From contig JAUWLY010000029.1 of the NCBI GenBank assembly GCA_030613445.1, positions 1 to 14,789 on the forward strand: a stretch of 14,789 nt of DNA, given 5' to 3'. Every line of letters starts with the position of its first letter. Position 1 is the stretch's first letter. This DNA is from Candidatus Stahliibacteriota bacterium. Lineage in GTDB: Bacteria > Hydrothermota > Tepidihabitantia > SM23-42. Shown in pieces: positions 1 through 6,100 of the stretch. The notes under the pieces were generated by a model. It saw only the letters and a list, made by a program, of their open reading frames with translations, was not told where the DNA came from and did no database searches. A program made the translations under genes and the position numbers.

Positions 1-114
1 ATTTTCGAGTTCCGTAGATACCATTTCAAGGAATGATCTGACTTCATGGGGGTCGTAACCTCTCAGCGATTTCCGAAATTCCTGCTTGCGGATTTCTAAA
101 GGGGTTATCGGCAT
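1..114 (-). CDS. DivIVA-domain protein, N-terminal part (gene continues off the left end)
   Basis: The minus strand from an ATG at 114-112 reads 38 codons without a stop to the window edge. The start MPITPLEIRKQEF followed by RGYDPHEVRSFLE is the classical DivIVA N-terminal membrane-curvature domain: the 'I..KEF...RGYD..EV..FL' pattern is all present. DivIVA-family proteins are coiled-coil scaffolds at poles or septa that recruit division, envelope or chromosome-segregation partners. Only the lipid-binding head is visible here; the coiled coil and any C-terminal domain lie outside. A strong Shine-Dalgarno (AAGGAGGT, 118-125) sits 3 nt before the ATG and fixes the start. The gene lies 30 nt downstream of the GGDEF gene on the same strand, with no visible promoter, so it is probably the fifth gene of that operon. 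The family call is firm; the specific role is not known. Confidence 0.85.
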   Translation of the reverse strand, partial: MPITPLEIRKQEFRKSLRGYDPHEVRSFLEMVSTELEN

Positions 115-144
115 TTTACCTCCTTGTTTAGACAGTTAAAATGG

Positions 145-1149
145 TTATTCATGCATAATCGCCCGGTTACCGCCTTCGCGTTTTGCCTGGTAAAGCGCGT
201 TGTCCGCTTTCTTTATTAATTCGTATGTTCCACCTGCATCTTCAGGGAATCCCGCAATGCCAATTGAAATAGCAAGTTCTTTTACCTTCAGTTTATTTTT
301 GAAGAAATCATGATGTTTTATGTACTTTAGGATACGTTCCGAAGTTTTTTTAGCGTGTGGCTTTTTAGTTTCAGGTAACAGAACTATGAATTCATCACCA
401 CCATAGCGGGCCACGACATCCACGCTGCGTACACTGCGCTCGAGAATATCGGCCAGATCTTCTAGTACGTGATCTCCAACCTGATGCCCGAATTCGTCAT
501 TGATTTTCTTGAACTGATCAATGTCAACAAACAGAATTGAAAGGCTGTGTTCATACCGTGAAGCTCGCTGCAGCTCTTTGCTAAGCTGGTTCTCAAAATA
601 CCGGCGATTGAATATGCCAGTTAAAGGATCAAGCCATATACGATGTTTGACGCGTGAATAGAAACAATTAGGTTTGAGTAGGTGTTCAACAAAAACATAA
701 GGGTGTATCTTTAGGATATCGAGAAGTTGACTAGAGTTTATTGTATCGATTTTGTATTGGCAGAGCAAGAAAAGTCTCAAGTCAGGCTGGGTATTAAAAT
801 CATCCAGGATATCTTCGTATCCAAGATAGTCATTTGTGCTCTCAAGGAAGACGCGTAAACCTTGGTAGTTCTTTGGGAGCTTATCATACTCACTTTTTAT
901 CCAGGGGATAAAATCAGCTGCACCAATGCCTTTACTAATGGCGGTTATTTGCTTCTTGAACTTACGTTTCAAATATATACTGTCTTCTTCACCACCAACA
1001 AAAATACATTTCTCCTTACGTTCGTTACCTTCAGTTATGAGTGGTACGATGTTCTCGAGAAGCTGTTTACTTCCTCGATACAGATAAAGCGCGTGAACTG
1101 GTAGTTCAAGCTCAATACCTTCATACCCTAGCTTTATGTATCTATTCAT
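145..1149 (-). CDS. MEDS-domain diguanylate cyclase (GGDEF protein)
   Basis: A 334-residue soluble protein that should condense two GTP into cyclic di-GMP. Residues about 170-332 form a full GGDEF domain: the DPLTGIFNRRYF entry helix (174-185), the metal-binding FVDIDQFK (207-214) and an intact GGDEF at 250-254. An inhibitory I-site RxxD (R241, D244) lies exactly five residues upstream, so product feedback is likely. Residues about 15-165 look like a MEDS/DcmR-type sensory domain: HALYLYRGSKQLL then a glycine-rich strand GNERKEKCIFVGGEED. This RecA-like input fold occurs in one-component regulators, and its ligand is unknown. There are no membrane segments. The ATG (1149-1147) follows the aminotransferase stop by one nucleotide, with GGAGAG just upstream, so translation is probably coupled. 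The catalytic call is firm; the MEDS assignment rests on pattern resemblance. Confidence 0.92.
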   Translation of the reverse strand: MNRYIKLGYEGIELELPVHALYLYRGSKQLLENIVPLITEGNERKEKCIFVGGEEDSIYLKRKFKKQITAISKGIGAADFIPWIKSEYDKLPKNYQGLRVFLESTNDYLGYEDILDDFNTQPDLRLFLLCQYKIDTINSSQLLDILKIHPYVFVEHLLKPNCFYSRVKHRIWLDPLTGIFNRRYFENQLSKELQRASRYEHSLSILFVDIDQFKKINDEFGHQVGDHVLEDLADILERSVRSVDVVARYGGDEFIVLLPETKKPHAKKTSERILKYIKHHDFFKNKLKVKELAISIGIAGFPEDAGGTYELIKKADNALYQAKREGGNRAIMHE

Positions 1150-1150
1150 T

Positions 1151-2230
1151 TCATGCTCTCCGTTGGCCTATTATTGTCTCAAGGGCATCAAGCGCCCCGG
1201 TCATTTTATTGATATCATAATTTCCCATATGGCCAATCCTGATTATCCTACCCTTCAGATCAGCTTGGCCGTCGGCAAATAGGATGCCGTGCTTTTCTTT
1301 CAGTTCATTTATAAGCTCAGTGCTGTTGTTTTTCGGGACTTTTATGACGGTGAGTGCGTTTGATGGATGTTCAGGGAGTAGATCTAAACCCATATTGCCG
1401 ATGCGTTCGCGGACGTATTTTGCCAGCTTCTCATGATGCTCGAAAACTTCTCCAACCCCTCTTTTTGAAATGTTATCAAGGCCAGTTTTTAGCCCGTATA
1501 GCACGTTTATCGCTGGGGTCCACGGCGTTTGGTTCTTAACCCGGAATTTTTCATAGATATTGAGGTCAAAATAATAGCTGGGCAGGTCAGACTCTTTCAT
1601 TTTCTCAAAAGCCCGGTCATTGACCGAGACAAAGGATACTCCGGGTGGTGACATCAATGCTTTTTGCGAAGCCCCAACTAAGACATCGATATGCCAGTCG
1701 TCTTGCCGGCACAGATCAGCACCGATGCCCGCAACACCGTCTATAACAAGATACGAACCGTGGTTTCTTACAACCTCACCGAGCGCTTTGATATCGTTTA
1801 GGGCGCCGGTCGATGTTTCGGTAAGAGTTGTAAAGACAACGGTTGGTTTATTTTTTTCTTTCAATATCTCTTGAATTGTTGAAGCTTCGATTGATTTTCC
1901 ATAGTCTACTTTGGTAATAATTGGGTTCGTATGATAACCTTCACAAATTTCGAGCCAGCGCTCCCCAAATTTACCGCAGATAGCGACAATTGGTTGGTCA
2001 AGGCTTGATAAAATATTGCTACATGCTGCTTCCATTGCACCGGTACCGGATGCAGAGAAGAAAAATATTCTACCTTTGGTAGACAGTATCATTTTCAGAC
2101 ATTCCGCAATTTCACCAAGCATTTTGGTGAATTTTTCCTCACGATGATAGATAAGAGGTTTTGAAATTTCTTTTATTACCTCGTCAGGTATGTCAACCGG
2201 TCCAGGTGTAAAAAGCGTATAGCTACTCAA
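1151..2230 (-). CDS. Class V aminotransferase, alanine/serine-glyoxylate (serine-pyruvate) type
   Basis: A 359-residue PLP enzyme of fold type I, complete at the family's usual length (about 360-390). The N-terminus FTPGPVDIP (7-15) and 'YHREEKF' (28-34) are typical of the alanine-glyoxylate/serine-pyruvate aminotransferase group. SGTGAMEA (61-68) binds the cofactor phosphate, D164 pairs with the pyridine nitrogen, and K190 in GASQKAL is the Schiff-base lysine. R331 in RIGHMG should bind the substrate carboxylate. Homologs move amino groups between alanine, serine or aspartate and glyoxylate, pyruvate or hydroxypyruvate; the true substrate cannot be told from sequence. The start is TTG (2230-2228), supported by AGGAG five bases upstream. 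It overlaps the archaemetzincin stop by 8 nt, so the two are co-translated. No glycine, serine or purine pathway partner is adjacent. Confidence 0.9.
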   Translation of the reverse strand: MSSYTLFTPGPVDIPDEVIKEISKPLIYHREEKFTKMLGEIAECLKMILSTKGRIFFFSASGTGAMEAACSNILSSLDQPIVAICGKFGERWLEICEGYHTNPIITKVDYGKSIEASTIQEILKEKNKPTVVFTTLTETSTGALNDIKALGEVVRNHGSYLVIDGVAGIGADLCRQDDWHIDVLVGASQKALMSPPGVSFVSVNDRAFEKMKESDLPSYYFDLNIYEKFRVKNQTPWTPAINVLYGLKTGLDNISKRGVGEVFEHHEKLAKYVRERIGNMGLDLLPEHPSNALTVIKVPKNNSTELINELKEKHGILFADGQADLKGRIIRIGHMGNYDINKMTGALDALETIIGQRRA

Positions 2231-2705
2231 TTTTGCTCCTGCAATTTTGGCAAAAGGTCTGTTCTTTTTCGTCCGTGTCTCTTACTGTATTGGAAAAGTG
2301 CATAATGCACTTATTATTGGTACAGTGGACAAGACCAAAAAGGTGACCTATTTCGTGGACAATCTCTTTGGAAATGCGCTCTATTGTATTGTCACCATTG
2401 AGACGATAAGTCGAGACGATCGCGGTTCTTCGTATGGGGTTGGCTAAACCGAATATGAAGTTCATGTTTTGCACATATATGTCAACGTTCACCAAACAGA
2501 GCTTATGCTCGATATCCTTATCTTTCTTGCTTGCGACATCATCTAGAATGACCGCTGCATTATACTGCTGTCTTAATGGGTTGTATGAGCTTTTCAGTAA
2601 AGTGATATACCCTTGATCCTGCGCCACGAGGCCGAAAGTATCTTTGATCACGTCTTGTGCTAGGGAAAAAATGTTTAATGTCTCTTGCTGATAGACTCTG
2701 ATCAT
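2223..2705 (-). CDS. amzA: Archaemetzincin-type zinc metalloprotease
   Basis: A 160-residue protein with the archaemetzincin double zinc signature. The catalytic motif HEIGHLFGLVH lies at 117-127 with E118 as general base, followed by C128, C133, the Met-turn M135 and a C152-x2-C155 pair. The spacing matches the family formula HExxHxxGx3Cx4CxM...CxxC, where the four cysteines hold a second, structural zinc. The gap from M135 to C152 is 16 residues. There is no signal peptide or membrane segment, so it should be cytoplasmic. Archaemetzincins are found in archaea, vertebrates and scattered bacteria; no bacterial substrate is known to me. The ATG overlaps the stop of the slipin gene (ATGA, 2702-2705), and its own stop overlaps the aminotransferase start. 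This implies tight co-expression and makes the membrane slipin a plausible partner. Confidence 0.93.
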   Translation of the reverse strand: MIRVYQQETLNIFSLAQDVIKDTFGLVAQDQGYITLLKSSYNPLRQQYNAAVILDDVASKKDKDIEHKLCLVNVDIYVQNMNFIFGLANPIRRTAIVSTYRLNGDNTIERISKEIVHEIGHLFGLVHCTNNKCIMHFSNTVRDTDEKEQTFCQNCRSKIE

Positions 2706-3454
2706 TTTTTCTCGTTTAGCTTCTTTATAAAGGGAGCAAAGAGATCGATCGGCACCGGGAAAATGGTTGTAGAGTTTTTCTCGGTAGCTATTTCACCGAG
2801 GGTCTGTAAGAAGCGCAGTTGTATACCGACAGGGGTTTCGCTGATGACCTTTGCCGCTTTGTTTATATTATCTGCAGCCTGGAGTTCGCCTTGAGCGTGG
2901 ATAACTTTTGCTCGTCTTTCTCTTTCAGCTTCCGCCTGGCGGGCGATTGCTCGCTGCATCTCTTGCGGGATATCGACATGCTTGATCTCTACAGCTGAGA
3001 CTTTGATGCCCCAGGGATCGGTTGATTGATCAATGATTTTCTGCAACCGCTGATTGAGTTTTTCTCTTTTGGTGAGGATATCGTCGAATTCATACTCGCC
3101 GAGTACACTACGTAGTGTAGTTTGCGCAAGCTGACTTGTAGCGTACAGGTAATCTTCAATCTCAAGGATCGCTTTTGCCGGTTCAAAAACCCGAAAATAG
3201 GCGACCGCATTGACCTTTATCGATATATTATCCCTGGTTATGACATCTTGTGGTGGTATATCCATGGCAACGACCCTCAGCGGAACTCTAACCATTTTAT
3301 CAATACCTGGCCAGAGGATAAACAGACCAGGTCCCTTGACCTTCAAGAATCTGCCGAGTCTGAAGACAACTGCTCTTTCATACTCTCTCAATATCCTAAT
3401 TGCACTGACGACAATTAAGACAAGAACAATAATAAGTATTCCAGTAAATCCCAT
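2702..3454 (-). CDS. Stomatin/slipin-family (SPFH, band 7) membrane protein
   Basis: A 250-residue SPFH-domain protein. Residues 3-22 form one hydrophobic membrane anchor. The slipin signature REYERAVVFRLGRF (23-36) follows, then the band-7 core to about 165, with PPQDVITRDNISI (67-79) and PWGIKVSAVEIKHVDIP (147-163). An Arg/Glu/Ala-rich coiled coil spans about 165-205 (AIARQAEAERERRAKVI), and a short hydrophobic C-terminal segment lies near 230-243. Slipins assemble into large membrane rings that organise lipid microdomains. In prokaryotes they are usually paired with an NfeD membrane protease. No NfeD gene is visible here, and the next gene is a metalloprotease instead. It is the first gene of its operon, with a strong Shine-Dalgarno (AAGGAGG, 3460-3466) and its own promoter just upstream. 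Confidence 0.94.
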   Translation of the reverse strand: MGFTGILIIVLVLIVVSAIRILREYERAVVFRLGRFLKVKGPGLFILWPGIDKMVRVPLRVVAMDIPPQDVITRDNISIKVNAVAYFRVFEPAKAILEIEDYLYATSQLAQTTLRSVLGEYEFDDILTKREKLNQRLQKIIDQSTDPWGIKVSAVEIKHVDIPQEMQRAIARQAEAERERRAKVIHAQGELQAADNINKAAKVISETPVGIQLRFLQTLGEIATEKNSTTIFPVPIDLFAPFIKKLNEKK

Positions 3455-3476
3455 ATATTCCTCCTTATAGTATAAT

Positions 3477-3504
3477 ATTCTATGTATATAAAGCAGAAAG
3501 TCAA
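3477..3504 (-). promoter_or_regulatory. Sigma70-type promoter of the slipin operon
   Basis: On the minus strand, TTGACT (3504-3499) and TAGAAT (3482-3477) are separated by exactly 16 bp. Transcription should start near 3470, leaving a short leader that contains the AAGGAGG ribosome site of the slipin gene. The position, orientation and quality of both boxes fit the only sizeable gap upstream of this operon. No experiment is implied. Confidence 0.6.
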
Positions 3505-3540
3505 TACTAGTGCCCTTTCAAATAGGTGACAGGCGTATCT

Positions 3541-3554
3541 TCATTGCATAATGA
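3541..3554. other. Short palindrome between two divergent promoters
   Basis: TCATT-GCAT-AATGA is a perfect 5-bp inverted repeat with a 4-base centre. It lies between the two divergent -35 boxes (3499-3504 and 3567-3572). The position would suit an operator acting on both genes, but a 5-bp arm is short and can arise by chance in AT-rich DNA. Confidence 0.25.
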
Positions 3555-3566
3555 GGTATCGTTGCG

Positions 3567-3594
3567 TTGACAAAAGGGGTTTTCTGAATACATT
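3567..3594 (+). promoter_or_regulatory. Candidate promoter of the GHL10-like gene (leaderless arrangement)
   Basis: A perfect TTGACA (3567-3572) is followed after 16 bp by TACATT (3589-3594), a 4/6 match to the -10 consensus. The predicted start point falls on about 3600-3602, the ATG of the next gene itself. No Shine-Dalgarno lies ahead of that ATG, which supports a leaderless transcript. A better-looking TAGAAT at 3594-3599 would need a 21-bp spacer and is less likely. Confidence 0.45.
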
Positions 3595-3599
3595 AGAAT

Positions 3600-4667
3600 A
3601 TGGGTTTATTAATACTATTTCTTGCCTTGCATACTGATTTTAAAGGTGTTTGGGTTCCGCGCTGGTCAATTCAAGATAGAAGCGCTATTTTTGACCACTT
3701 AGATGGACGATTCAATCATATTTTTCTCCAGATCTTTGCCCTGGGTGAGGCTTATTATCCATCAACGTATGTGCCCAGTAAAATGCAATCGGATAGATGG
3801 CTAATAGAATTCCTGAATGAAGCACACCGCCGGAACATCAAAGTGTCGGCATGGATCAATGTGTTTTATTCGTGGGGCTTTGCACCAAAGACCATGAATA
3901 GTAAGCATCCTATTGACCGACAACCAAATTGGTATGTACGCGACCAGAATGACCGGTCAATTGTTGATTACACGGTTGAAGAACTAAAAGACATAGGTAC
4001 TGAAGGTTATTATCTGACACCGGCAAATCCACAAGTACAATCCTATATCATCGACATCGCGCAGGAAATCATTAGAAAGTATGATTTTGACGGGATTCAT
4101 TTCGACTATATACGCTATCCAACATCCAACTTTGTTTATGATGTAAGTCTGCGCAGCAAATTCATGAGAAAGTACTATGTGGATCCACTTGATTTGATCA
4201 GCAAAGACGAACTGAAGGCAAGGTACGGTCTTTGGGGATGTGACGATCTAGCCAAGCAATGGCGCGAGTTCGCAGCAGCTGATCTTACTGCTTTTGCAAA
4301 ACAAATAAAAGATGCGTTGAAAAAGGAACGACCTAAGATACTGATTTCCGCAGCAGTCAAACCTGACTATTTAAGTGCACGCTATGAACATCATCAGGAT
4401 TGGTTAGACTGGCTAAATGCGGGATATGTGGATTTTGTTTGCCTGATGGCTTATGGTAAATACATAAAGAAAAACCTGAACAGGGTTCTGAAAGCAGTGG
4501 ATGATCCCTACCGCGTGACCGTTGGTTTGGGACTGTATGTTTTATCGCCTGATGAGATAAGCAGACAGGTTGAAATAGTAAAATCTAAAGCCTTTTCCGG
4601 GGTCGTTTTTTTCTCCTATGATCAACTCAAAGAGAACAAAGCATACTTGGATGCATTGAGTCATTAA
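3600..4667 (+). CDS. Glycosidase-like GHL10-family (DUF187-type) TIM-barrel protein
   Basis: A 355-residue protein of the glycosyl-hydrolase-like GHL10 group (YngK-type). It opens with GVWVPRWSI (16-24), continues with KVSAWINVFYSW (81-92), and carries the hallmark YDFDGIHFDYIRYP (161-174) at a predicted barrel active site. Later come WLNAGYVDFVCLMAYG (271-286) and GVVFFSYDQL (334-343). Members are exported or surface proteins presumed to act on glycans; no substrate can be named. Only about 12 hydrophobic residues (MGLLILFLALHT) precede the domain. This is short for a signal peptide and lacks the usual basic start, yet an in-frame TAG at 3594-3596 blocks any extension. No Shine-Dalgarno is visible. 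The gene stands alone and diverges from the slipin operon. Confidence 0.85.
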   Translation: MGLLILFLALHTDFKGVWVPRWSIQDRSAIFDHLDGRFNHIFLQIFALGEAYYPSTYVPSKMQSDRWLIEFLNEAHRRNIKVSAWINVFYSWGFAPKTMNSKHPIDRQPNWYVRDQNDRSIVDYTVEELKDIGTEGYYLTPANPQVQSYIIDIAQEIIRKYDFDGIHFDYIRYPTSNFVYDVSLRSKFMRKYYVDPLDLISKDELKARYGLWGCDDLAKQWREFAAADLTAFAKQIKDALKKERPKILISAAVKPDYLSARYEHHQDWLDWLNAGYVDFVCLMAYGKYIKKNLNRVLKAVDDPYRVTVGLGLYVLSPDEISRQVEIVKSKAFSGVVFFSYDQLKENKAYLDALSH

Positions 4668-4674
4668 GTTATTG

Positions 4675-4714
4675 AAATAAGTATGGGAGTATCCGAGTAA
4701 CGGTGTAACGGAGA
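4675..4714 (+). repeat. Degenerate 8-bp tandem array, copy A
   Basis: Five consecutive octamers read AAATAAGT, ATGGGAGT, ATCCGAGT, AACGGTGT, AACGGAGA. Every unit starts with A and the last three bases are AGT, TGT or AGA. The 13-mer CCGAGTAACGGTG (4693-4705) recurs inverted at 4930-4942. Confidence 0.5.
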
Positions 4715-4748
4715 TTTTTTTAATGACTTAATGACTATTATTTGCAGT

Positions 4749-4783
4749 TTTTCGCTTTACGTTCTACTCATTACGCCTTACGC
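4749..4783 (+). repeat. Degenerate 7-bp tandem array (TTTACGC-like)
   Basis: Five consecutive heptamers read TTTTCGC, TTTACGT, TCTACTC, ATTACGC, CTTACGC. The consensus is close to TTTACGC. The array lies between the two octamer arrays and is a different repeat of similar character. Confidence 0.5.
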
Positions 4784-4929
4784 TTGAGTTTCTATAAATC
4801 ACAAATCAATAAAGGACATTTAGAACGTTAATCCATTTACTCTGGTCCCGTAGATTTCAATATTCCGTTTATGCAATCAACGAGGTCCGTTGTAGTGGTT
4901 TCTTTGGTTCATTTAGGTGTTTGCATTTT

Positions 4930-4964
4930 CACCGTTACTCGGTTATTCCGATACACCGTAACCC
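4930..4964 (-). repeat. Degenerate 8-bp tandem array, inverted copy B
   Basis: After CAC (4930-4932), the plus strand reads CGTTACTC, GGTTATTC, CGATACAC, CGTAACCC in perfect 8-base phase. Read on the minus strand it gives the same unit family as copy A. It shares the exact 13-mer CCGAGTAACGGTG with that copy, so the two form a long-range inverted repeat about 225 bp apart. Confidence 0.5.
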
Positions 4965-4972
4965 ATGGTATC

Positions 4973-5000
4973 TTGACACAGGTTGTGTTTCGTGTAGAAT
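4973..5000 (+). promoter_or_regulatory. Promoter of the folK operon (leaderless arrangement)
   Basis: A consensus TTGACA (4973-4978), 16-bp spacer and TAGAAT (4995-5000) precede the folK ATG at 5008 by seven bases. Transcription should begin at 5007 or 5008, at the start codon itself. No Shine-Dalgarno is present, consistent with a leaderless mRNA. Confidence 0.65.
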
Positions 5001-5007
5001 AAATACA

Positions 5008-5493
5008 ATGGAGAAGATATTGCTTCTCATGGGAACCAACCTTGGTGACCTGGAAACTAACCTCACGAATGCCTTGAATGAGTTGGAAAACAATGAGATA
5101 AAGGTATTGAAAAAGTCCAGGATTTACCGGACTAAACCCTGGGGTAGGATCAATCAACCGGATTTCTTGAATATGGGGTTAGAAGTGAGGTGTGATCATA
5201 AACCTTTGGATTTAATCCGATTACTTAAGCAAATTGAGGCAAAAGTGGGCAGAAAACCGAGTGGTATTAGATGGGGACCAAGGATAATTGATATCGATAT
5301 TATATTCTACGGCACTCAGATTGTTAAGACCAGAGACTTAACAATACCCCATGCGAGCTTTTTCGAGCGTCCTTTTGCCATAGAGATCCTTGCTGAAATT
5401 GCGCCGGATTTTGTGCCGCCTTGTTATGATAAAAAATTAAAGGATTGCTTAAGTGGAGTTGAGCATGAAGGATCTGAGATTTATTACGGTTGA
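5008..5493 (+). CDS. folK: 2-amino-4-hydroxy-6-hydroxymethyldihydropteridine pyrophosphokinase (HPPK)
   Basis: A 161-residue enzyme that transfers pyrophosphate from ATP to hydroxymethyl-dihydropterin in folate synthesis. GTNLGD (9-14) is the N-terminal pterin-site motif, and RTKPWGRINQPDFLNMGLEV (41-60) is the conserved substrate loop. RWGPRIIDIDIIF (88-100) is the HPPK signature, whose two aspartates (95, 97) bind magnesium. IPH (113-115) is also typical. The length is normal. I chose ATG 5008 because it yields the canonical N-terminus (EKILLLMGTNLG) and because the promoter at 4973-5000 would not transcribe an upstream extension to 4921. No other folate gene is adjacent. It overlaps the kinase gene by 29 nt and heads a six-gene run. 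Confidence 0.95.
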   Translation: MEKILLLMGTNLGDLETNLTNALNELENNEIKVLKKSRIYRTKPWGRINQPDFLNMGLEVRCDHKPLDLIRLLKQIEAKVGRKPSGIRWGPRIIDIDIIFYGTQIVKTRDLTIPHASFFERPFAIEILAEIAPDFVPPCYDKKLKDCLSGVEHEGSEIYYG

Positions 5494-6100
5494 AGGCGTC
5501 ATCGGTGCAGGTAAGACGTCATTAGTTAAGATCCTCGCCAAGCGGTTTCACGCTGGTATGATCCTTGAGAAATTTGAGGATAATCCATTTCTTGAGAATT
5601 TTTATTCAGATCCTGTGAAACATGCATTTCATACTCAACTCTATTTCTTGATGTCACGGTATCGTCAGCAAAGGCAAATATCCCAAATTGACCTTTTCGC
5701 ATCCCGGATCATTTCCGACTACTTTTTTGAAAAAGACCGTATTTTCGCTGAGATAAATTTGAATGAAGAAGAATTTGCTTTATACGATAAAATATATGGC
5801 CTAATCGAACGAGATGTACCAAAACCTGATCTCGTCATCTATCTTCAGGCTTCAGTAGAATTTCTTTACAAGCGGATAAGACAGCGTGACCGCAATTTTG
5901 AGAACAATATCGACTTCGGCTATATTGAACAGTTGTGTGAGGCGTACAACGCCTTTTTCTTTCATTACAAGACTTCGCCGCTGCTTATCGTTGATATCAA
6001 GGGCTTTGACTTTACTGGAAATTCCAAGGACCTTGATCTCATTTGTGACGAAGTGAAAAACTTGAAAGAACGACGCAGGATTCTTTCCCGACAATGGTGA
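5465..6100 (+). CDS. Deoxynucleoside kinase
   Basis: A 211-residue P-loop kinase of the deoxynucleoside kinase (dGK/dCK/dAK) family, which makes deoxynucleoside monophosphates for salvage. The Walker A motif GVIGAGKTS is at 11-19. LEKFEDNPFLENFY (34-47) matches the family's 'E....NPFL..FY' and supplies the catalytic carboxylate. SDYFFEKDRIFA (84-95) carries the DR pair, and the arginine-rich LID is RIRQRDR (137-143). The base specificity cannot be read from sequence. I prefer ATG 5465, which has GGAG (5455-5458) at good spacing, over an in-frame GTG at 5453. It overlaps folK by 29 nt and panB by 7 nt. The folK/dNK pairing also occurs in other bacteria as far as I recall, perhaps only as a nucleotide and cofactor supply cluster. 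Confidence 0.9.
   Translation: MKDLRFITVEGVIGAGKTSLVKILAKRFHAGMILEKFEDNPFLENFYSDPVKHAFHTQLYFLMSRYRQQRQISQIDLFASRIISDYFFEKDRIFAEINLNEEEFALYDKIYGLIERDVPKPDLVIYLQASVEFLYKRIRQRDRNFENNIDFGYIEQLCEAYNAFFFHYKTSPLLIVDIKGFDFTGNSKDLDLICDEVKNLKERRRILSRQW

Larger units (their letters stand above)
4668..5007. other. 340-nt non-coding stretch with degenerate short repeats
   Basis: No credible gene is present; the reading frames here lack ribosome sites and family features. The stretch holds three clusters of degenerate 7-8-bp tandem repeats (listed separately). It also has an exact tandem pair TAATGACT (4721-4728, 4729-4736) and a 7-T run (4715-4721). An 11-bp inverted repeat pairs AGTCATTAAGT (4659-4669, overlapping the upstream stop codon) with ACTTAATGACT (4726-4736). 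The T run after this structure could help end transcription of the upstream gene. The folK promoter lies at its right end. I see nothing in 4790-4929. Confidence 0.6.

Noticed and set aside
4675..4964. Repeat clusters as a CRISPR array
   Set aside because: Units are 7-8 bp and abut one another with no spacers, and no cas genes are present.
4921..5007. Possible 29-residue N-terminal extension of folK
   Set aside because: The extension would be encoded upstream of and through the promoter, and the canonical HPPK N-terminus begins at 5008.
4909..5157. Minus-strand 82-residue reading frame upstream of and inside folK
   Set aside because: It is mostly antisense to folK and covers the folK promoter; there is no ribosome site and no recognisable domain.
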